Source: Puccinellia tenuiflora
Taxonomy: Eukaryota > Streptophyta > Magnoliopsida > Poales > Poaceae
NCBI GenBank assembly: GCA_012064385.1
Contig: QRDG01000617.1
Coordinates: 62,001 to 126,000 of the forward strand
DNA: 64,000 bases
Direction of reading: 5' to 3'
Below are positions 59,701 to 64,000 of this stretch, in pieces (the stretch's first letter is position 1; every line of letters starts with the position of its first letter). Below the pieces are notes generated by a model. The model did no database searches, was not told the DNA's origin, and worked only from the letters and a program-made list of their open reading frames with translations. The translations under genes and the position numbers were made by a program.

Positions 59701-61030
59701 GGGCAATTTTGCCTCATTTTATTTAAAAAAGTCGAAGAGAGTTGGCCGGTTCATTTGCAGGGGAACCGGCCGAAACCTGTACAGCCAACCTGGCTACCCA
59801 CACGAAACACAGACGCACAAGGAGACCGCGTCGAGGTTGCCGCAAAGCGTCTTCGTCGACACACCTCCCCGAGGCGGCGATTCCGACATCATCAGCAGCT
59901 TCCCAAACAGAGCCTCACAAACGGCATCGGACCCCATGTAGGCCTATGCCAAACAATTGGCCACACGCGCCAAGGACAGACATCTCCGAATCTGACGACG
60001 AGCTTCACAAGGGAATAATGCTGGACTTGCGCCGACCGAGAACCCCGCAGAGGAGTAGGAAACTCATCGGACACGCCGGAAAAACCGACTACCGAAGCCC
60101 AGCCGCGACCCATCTTCAGCTCGACGCATCATCTTTGCCAAACTGCACACTTGGACCTAGCACAGCTGCCCGGCAACAACCCTCTTCACTGAATCCCAGC
60201 TGTAGGCGACTCCGAGACGATGCCCCCAAGAAGGAAAGAGACGCGGAAGCTCCTCCATCGCCCGATCTCGGATCTGAGGTTTCCCTCCGGTGTCGAGGCC
60301 GCAGGAGGAGGAGTGAGCACACCTCGACGATGCTTTCAAGAAAGCCCGCGACGCCCGTAGGCGTCACCATCGCCAGCTCCGGCCAGGACCGGAGCAAGGA
60401 TTTCTCTCGGAGAAGCTCAACAAACTGCAACCTAAAAACGGCCGCCCACAAGCCTCCACCATGCGCGCCGAAGCCCGCCGACCACCACCCATGCCGAAAG
60501 CAGCTCCGCACCTCCAGGCCGAGCACTCTGGTGCAGCACCGAGCCGTAGCTAGAACAAGCCGAGCCGCAGATCGAAGCACACACACCGGAAATCCTCGCC
60601 GCTGTCCACCTTCCTCGCCGTCAACCGCACCACCCGCCACTCCTCGCAAGGACCCAGCCCGGGGCCGCCACACCGCAAGGTCGGCCGACACCACACGCCC
60701 CAGCCGAACACCACCACTGCCCGCCGACGAGCCGGCAAGGAAGCAGTCGCGCCATCCACCGCCCGCGCCGCCGGAAAACAGATCTGGGGGACCACGCCCC
60801 GCCACACGCCCCGCCACCACGAAGCCCACCACGCCACCGCCGGGGCCGCGCGACGCCGCCGCGCCCCGGCCCGTCCGCGCCGGCCCCCACAGAGCGGGGG
60901 GGGGGGGGGGGGTGAAGAAAGCCCCGCCGCCACCTTCCCAGGGGAGCGCGCGGCATTTTTCGCCGGCTCCCCTCCGGCGGCGGCGAAGCAAAGGAGGAGC
61001 AGGGGGGGAGGGGGGTTAGGGGTGGCAGCG
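59701..61030 (-). repeat. GC-rich repeat-like block, possibly a retroposon
   Basis: An abrupt GC-rich block follows GGGCAATTTTGCCTCATTTTATTT (59701-59725). Long frames fill both strands (plus 59742-61019, minus 60991-60116), rich in Pro, Arg and Gly, and none shows a known domain. The style (AT-rich edge, GC-rich pseudo-coding body) resembles the dated retroposons at 51089-51895 and 61603-62189, but I found no TSD. A run of 17 G lies at 60896-60912. Confidence 0.4.
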
Positions 61031-61307
61031 GCTAGGGCACCTGCAGGTTGCCCAGCGAGGACGACGTGCGGGTCTATCAGTTCGTGGTTGCTATAGAGTT
61101 ACTCATCAGATTTGCCAAGAGCTGTACATATATATACGTTTACACGGCATGCTCACGGCCTCCGTCGATCTTTATGGGCTTAAGAAGATCGAGCTTGTTT
61201 CTGACTCAAAAAATACCGAATAAGTACAGAAAGGAACGGATACGCCTATACCGAATGCCACTAGTTGTGGGACCTCCATCCTTTGGCGAAACATCTGAGT
61301 TCTATAA

Positions 61308-61536
61308 GACTAGTCACAGTGGGGAGTATTACACAATGGATAGTAACATATATGTGATATCATATAATTTTGCATTTATTAGGTTGTAGACTCATCTTGC
61401 ATTGGAATACGTTATGTTACGGTATCTACCTATGATACCACTATCATCTCTCTCCTCATTAATTACAGTGACACGTCAGCTTTTTGCCAACATGGCATGC
61501 ATGATACTACCTATGATACTCTCACTGTGGCTAGTC
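61308..61536. mobile_element. PIF/Harbinger-type MITE (229 bp)
   Basis: The inverted ends are GACTAGTCACAGTGGGGAGTAT and ATACTCTCACTGTGGCTAGTC, flanked by TAA on both sides (61305-61307 and 61537-61539). The interior is AT-rich and non-coding. Confidence 0.85.
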
Positions 61537-61602
61537 TAATCGACTTGCCGAATCAAAGCTCTGCCTTTTGTTCACCGGGATATTAATTAATGGCCTACTA
61601 TA

Positions 61603-62189
61603 TTGCATCCAAAAACACGACCGCTCCCCTTCGTCTCTCACGTCAGAAGAGGCGATCGGATCTTCCGTCTCCCGTCGGCGCCGCCGTAGGTCTGCCCCGC
61701 CTCTGTGGCCTTCGGACAGTGGAGGCGCGATGGATCTCGGCCCTCGTCGGTGAGAGGGCTTCGTTTTTTCTGGTTTTAGTGTTCAAGTTTGTTGGTGGCG
61801 GCATCGCTTCTTATAATAATGTCTTTCCGGCTTCAGCCCCATCTCGGCGGCGACGATGTCGAGAAGCTCGTGGGAGTGGTGCGGTTCTCAAGGACTTCTT
61901 CTGGCGGTGGCGGTCTCCGGATCGTCATGGAGCTTCACCGGCGGTTCATCCTTCTTCTTCATCTCTGGGACGAATGTGGTCTTCTTGACCCGTTCGATGA
62001 CTTTCCGTCCGCAACCAACAACGTCAGGCCGGCTCTGGGAGAAGCGGCAGAGGCGGCGCGCCGTCGACACGGTCTGGAGGTTGAGACGAAGGGCATCTTA
62101 AGAATCTCGTTATAATTTTTGTTTCTGTTGAGCTGTTTTGTACTGTTCGGTGTTTCTTTTAATGCTATGGTCATTTTCGCGAAGAAAAA
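61603..62189 (+). mobile_element. Non-LTR retroposon, plus strand
   Basis: TAATGGCCTACTATA (61588-61602) and TAATGGTCTAATATA (62190-62204) are 15-bp flanks with two mismatches. The body starts GC-rich and ends in a T-rich segment (TTTTTGTTTCTGTTGAGCTG) followed by GCGAAGAAAAA, a short A-rich tail at the right end. That layout is typical of grass LINE-dependent retroposons. Overlapping frames (61590-61988 plus, 61789-62115 plus) have no recognisable domain. Confidence 0.7.
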
Positions 62190-62204
62190 TAATGGTCTAA
62201 TATA

Positions 62205-62530
62205 AACGTTAAAAGACAAGTCATAATATTGATATATTATTTTGTAACGCAACATGGTACTATTTAAAGAAGCGTGACACCTCGGCGTCATTATCATGTA
62301 TACTAGCGTGCAGTTTCACAACGATTAGATTATCCAAATACAGGCTGTGTGGTTGACAATATGTTTGATTCCTTGTCAGCGCTACTTTGCATGGACACAT
62401 ACCGATGAATCACCTTGTGGGGTCTTTCACAATAGGTTTTTTTTAACGCTATCGTAGGAAAAATGTTTATGTGGCACTATAGTTATCGAGGAGAGATGTT
62501 GGTGTTGTATCTTATGCCTTTCAAAATACT
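62205..62530. other. Unassigned AT-rich DNA
   Basis: No gene or repeat boundary recognised. Confidence 0.4.
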
Positions 62531-63400
62531 TTTTTTAGATAACAGGCCGAACAGACCCTGCGTTAAGTTAATAACGCACAACGGCGAAGCAGATACAAAT
62601 GTTGAACCCAGCTTACAACCCGACACTGCACACACACAAGACACAAGGCTACCGGAGAGATTACAGGCGAACACCAAAGGGGCAAAACCGAAGAAGGAGA
62701 GCACACTCAAGACGGGCAGCGGTGTCGGGCCGGAGCTGGGGACTCGGGCACACCAACGCACACGGCACACCGCCAAAACGGGCAGAGGTGTCGGGCCGGA
62801 GCGGGGGACTCGGGCACACCAACACACACGGCACACCGCCGAGACGAACTACACCACCGAAGGCCGCACCGCCAGGATCATCACCGCCACTGTCCACAGA
62901 TCTGAAGACAGGCAAACCGGAGCCCCGCACAAGAAACACCAAGGTGCAGAACAGGGTACAAGCTTTGCCGGAGAGAGCACGACGAAGGACGCCATGCCAC
63001 CTCCAGAGAGAAACACGCCGTGAACTCCAAGGCGGCGTCTTCCAGAGGAGCACGACAATGGAGTGCCACCACCACCCGATCCGAGGATCTTGGATTTTCA
63101 TACTGAGTGGTAGAGGCCTCCACGCCACCTTCAAGAAGGAGACGACGTCCGTGGACGTCGCCGCCGCGGCCCGAGAAGATCCCGAGCAAAGGTTTCTCCT
63201 TGGCCATCCTTCTCCTCCTACACCGGGCACCGGGCCTCGACGAAGCAAAACCCGCGCCATCGTCACAGCGCGCCACTCGCCAGTCCCACGCCGCCCACAC
63301 GGCCGTGGACACCAGCCAGCACCAGAGTCGCTGGCACGCCCGCCAACCAAGCCGACTCCCGCCTTCCAGGGCCGCCGTCTCTTAGCACATTTTTTAGGCA
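62531..63400 (-). repeat. GC-rich repeat-like block with T-run edge, possible retroposon
   Basis: Begins with a T run and AGATAACAGGCC at 62531-62550, then becomes GC-rich with frames on both strands (plus 62599-63462, minus 63401-62661) and no domain. The T run at the left fits a poly(A) tail of a minus-strand insertion, but no convincing TSD was found. It contains a 66-bp tandem duplication. Confidence 0.4.
62712..62843. repeat. 66-bp tandem duplication
   Basis: The segment with GTGTCGGGCCGGAG ... GGACTCGGGCACACCAAC ... CACGGCACACCGCC occurs twice, with the core at 62722 and 62788. In one plus frame it encodes two copies of a 22-residue unit, but the frame is not a convincing gene. Confidence 0.8.
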
Positions 63401-63506
63401 ATGGTGGATTGTTACAAACAATTCCTCCAATGCATCTTCTCTTACGGGTTGTATCTAATTAAGTAAGTCTGCATTTAATGATTTTGTGCTCATGTATGCA
63501 TAGGAT

Positions 63507-63672
63507 TGAGTTAGGTGCTTTTTTGCCTCTCAGTGCGTGCAAAAGGTGTATCTTATAGTTAACAAAAAGGCAGATCTCAACTCTCCGAATTTCAGCTGGG
63601 GTGACGAAGATCCCAGGTGGGACGATCTGTGGACTTCGAGCGACTACACCACCTCCCACGAGGAGGAATAAA
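63507..63672 (+). other. Short open segment ending NFSWGDEDPRWDDLW...HEEE, possible last exon
   Basis: A frame from about 63507 runs to TAA at 63670-63672 and ends with an acidic, tryptophan-rich C-terminus. It is followed by AT-rich, UTR-like sequence (AATAAAATC at 63666-63674). Its composition differs from the surrounding GC-driven frames, so it might be the 3' end of a gene or of an autonomous Harbinger element whose terminus lies at the right edge. I do not recognise it. Confidence 0.25.
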
Positions 63673-63819
63673 ATCTTTTTAGTTTAAATTTCCGCATTAG
63701 TTTAAATTTCTGTATCGTTTACTTTTCCGTTGTCAACGAACTATGTATGGGTGTATGAACTAATATAAAGTTATTTTTGGTCTATTTATTTTGATTTATT
63801 TGATCTAGTTGTGTGCAAA

Positions 63820-64000
63820 ATTGTGTTTGCGGCGCGCTAAAATAGCGCGCATGGTGAAGCTCTCCCTCTCGCGCGCTAAAATTTAGCGCGCCTGGAATAG
63901 CAATCCACTGTTTTTGGGAGAGCCCCGACGATGTAAACTTTTTTTACCGACGATGTAAACTTTTTTTTAGCGCGCCGCGTTATCACGCGCCTGTTGGAGA
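63820..64000. mobile_element. Probable terminal part of a Harbinger-type element, cut by the window edge
   Basis: Contains the palindromic motifs GCGCGCTAAAATAGCGCGC (about 63832) and GCGCGCTAAAATTTAGCGCGC (about 63871), and a directly repeated CGACGATGTAAACTTTTTTT (63927 and 63950). The last bases ...GCGCCTGTTGGAGA match the inside of the GAGCATCTCCAACAG-type terminus known for grass Harbinger elements; the final TGCTC and TSD would lie beyond 64000. Confidence 0.45.

Noticed and set aside
59742..61019. 425-residue plus and 291-residue minus frames
   Set aside because: Complementary GC-driven frames with low-complexity composition, no start context, no intron structure and no domain.

Overview
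This is a nuclear window from a large grass genome, most likely Triticeae (wheat, barley, Aegilops or rye). The reasons are spliced plant genes, deeply nested LTR retrotransposons, a LARD with 4.4-kb LTRs, and several MITE superfamilies. No prokaryotic gene organisation, CRISPR array, tRNA or rRNA gene was seen. Family names are by eye; no database search was possible.

Layout. (1) 1-1333: GC-rich, promoter-like DNA that may serve a leftward gene outside the window. (2) 1337-2412: a non-autonomous Harbinger-type element (TSD TTA). (3) 2687-30484: a Ty3/gypsy element of the Tat type with degraded gag-pol. It is split by two independent insertions. The first is a nest of a TGAAAG...CTTTCA element (5538-12770, TSD GCAAC), holding a short LTR-like element (5994-10792, TSD ATTCG), holding a Helitron (6227-10730). 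The second is a LARD (16190-27658, TSD ACCGT). (4) 31834-37774, minus strand: an apparently intact four-exon gene for an SNM1/Apollo-like metallo-beta-lactamase nuclease. Its 4.3-kb intron 2 carries a TRIM-like element and a deleted Copia element. (5) 38849-42522, minus: an intact universal stress protein gene whose last exon has only 8 coding bases. (6) 44545-48474: a Mutator-type MITE, then a minus-strand Copia element that keeps gag but has no pol and contains a solo LTR. (7) 49073-54372: retroposons, palindromic MITEs and a 35-bp minisatellite. (8) 55531-59319, minus: an S-domain receptor kinase pseudogene with two in-frame stops and one frameshift. (9) 59700-64000: GC-rich repeats, a Harbinger MITE, a retroposon, and what looks like the end of another Harbinger element at the right edge.

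The two intact genes (DNA-end processing nuclease, stress protein) and the kinase pseudogene are not an operon or pathway. They are gene islands between repeats. Most boundaries were set by finding target-site duplications directly in the sequence, which gives an unusually complete insertion history. The most striking unexplained structure is a degenerate 165-bp tandem array beside a GC-rich, telo-box-bearing island inside each LARD LTR.
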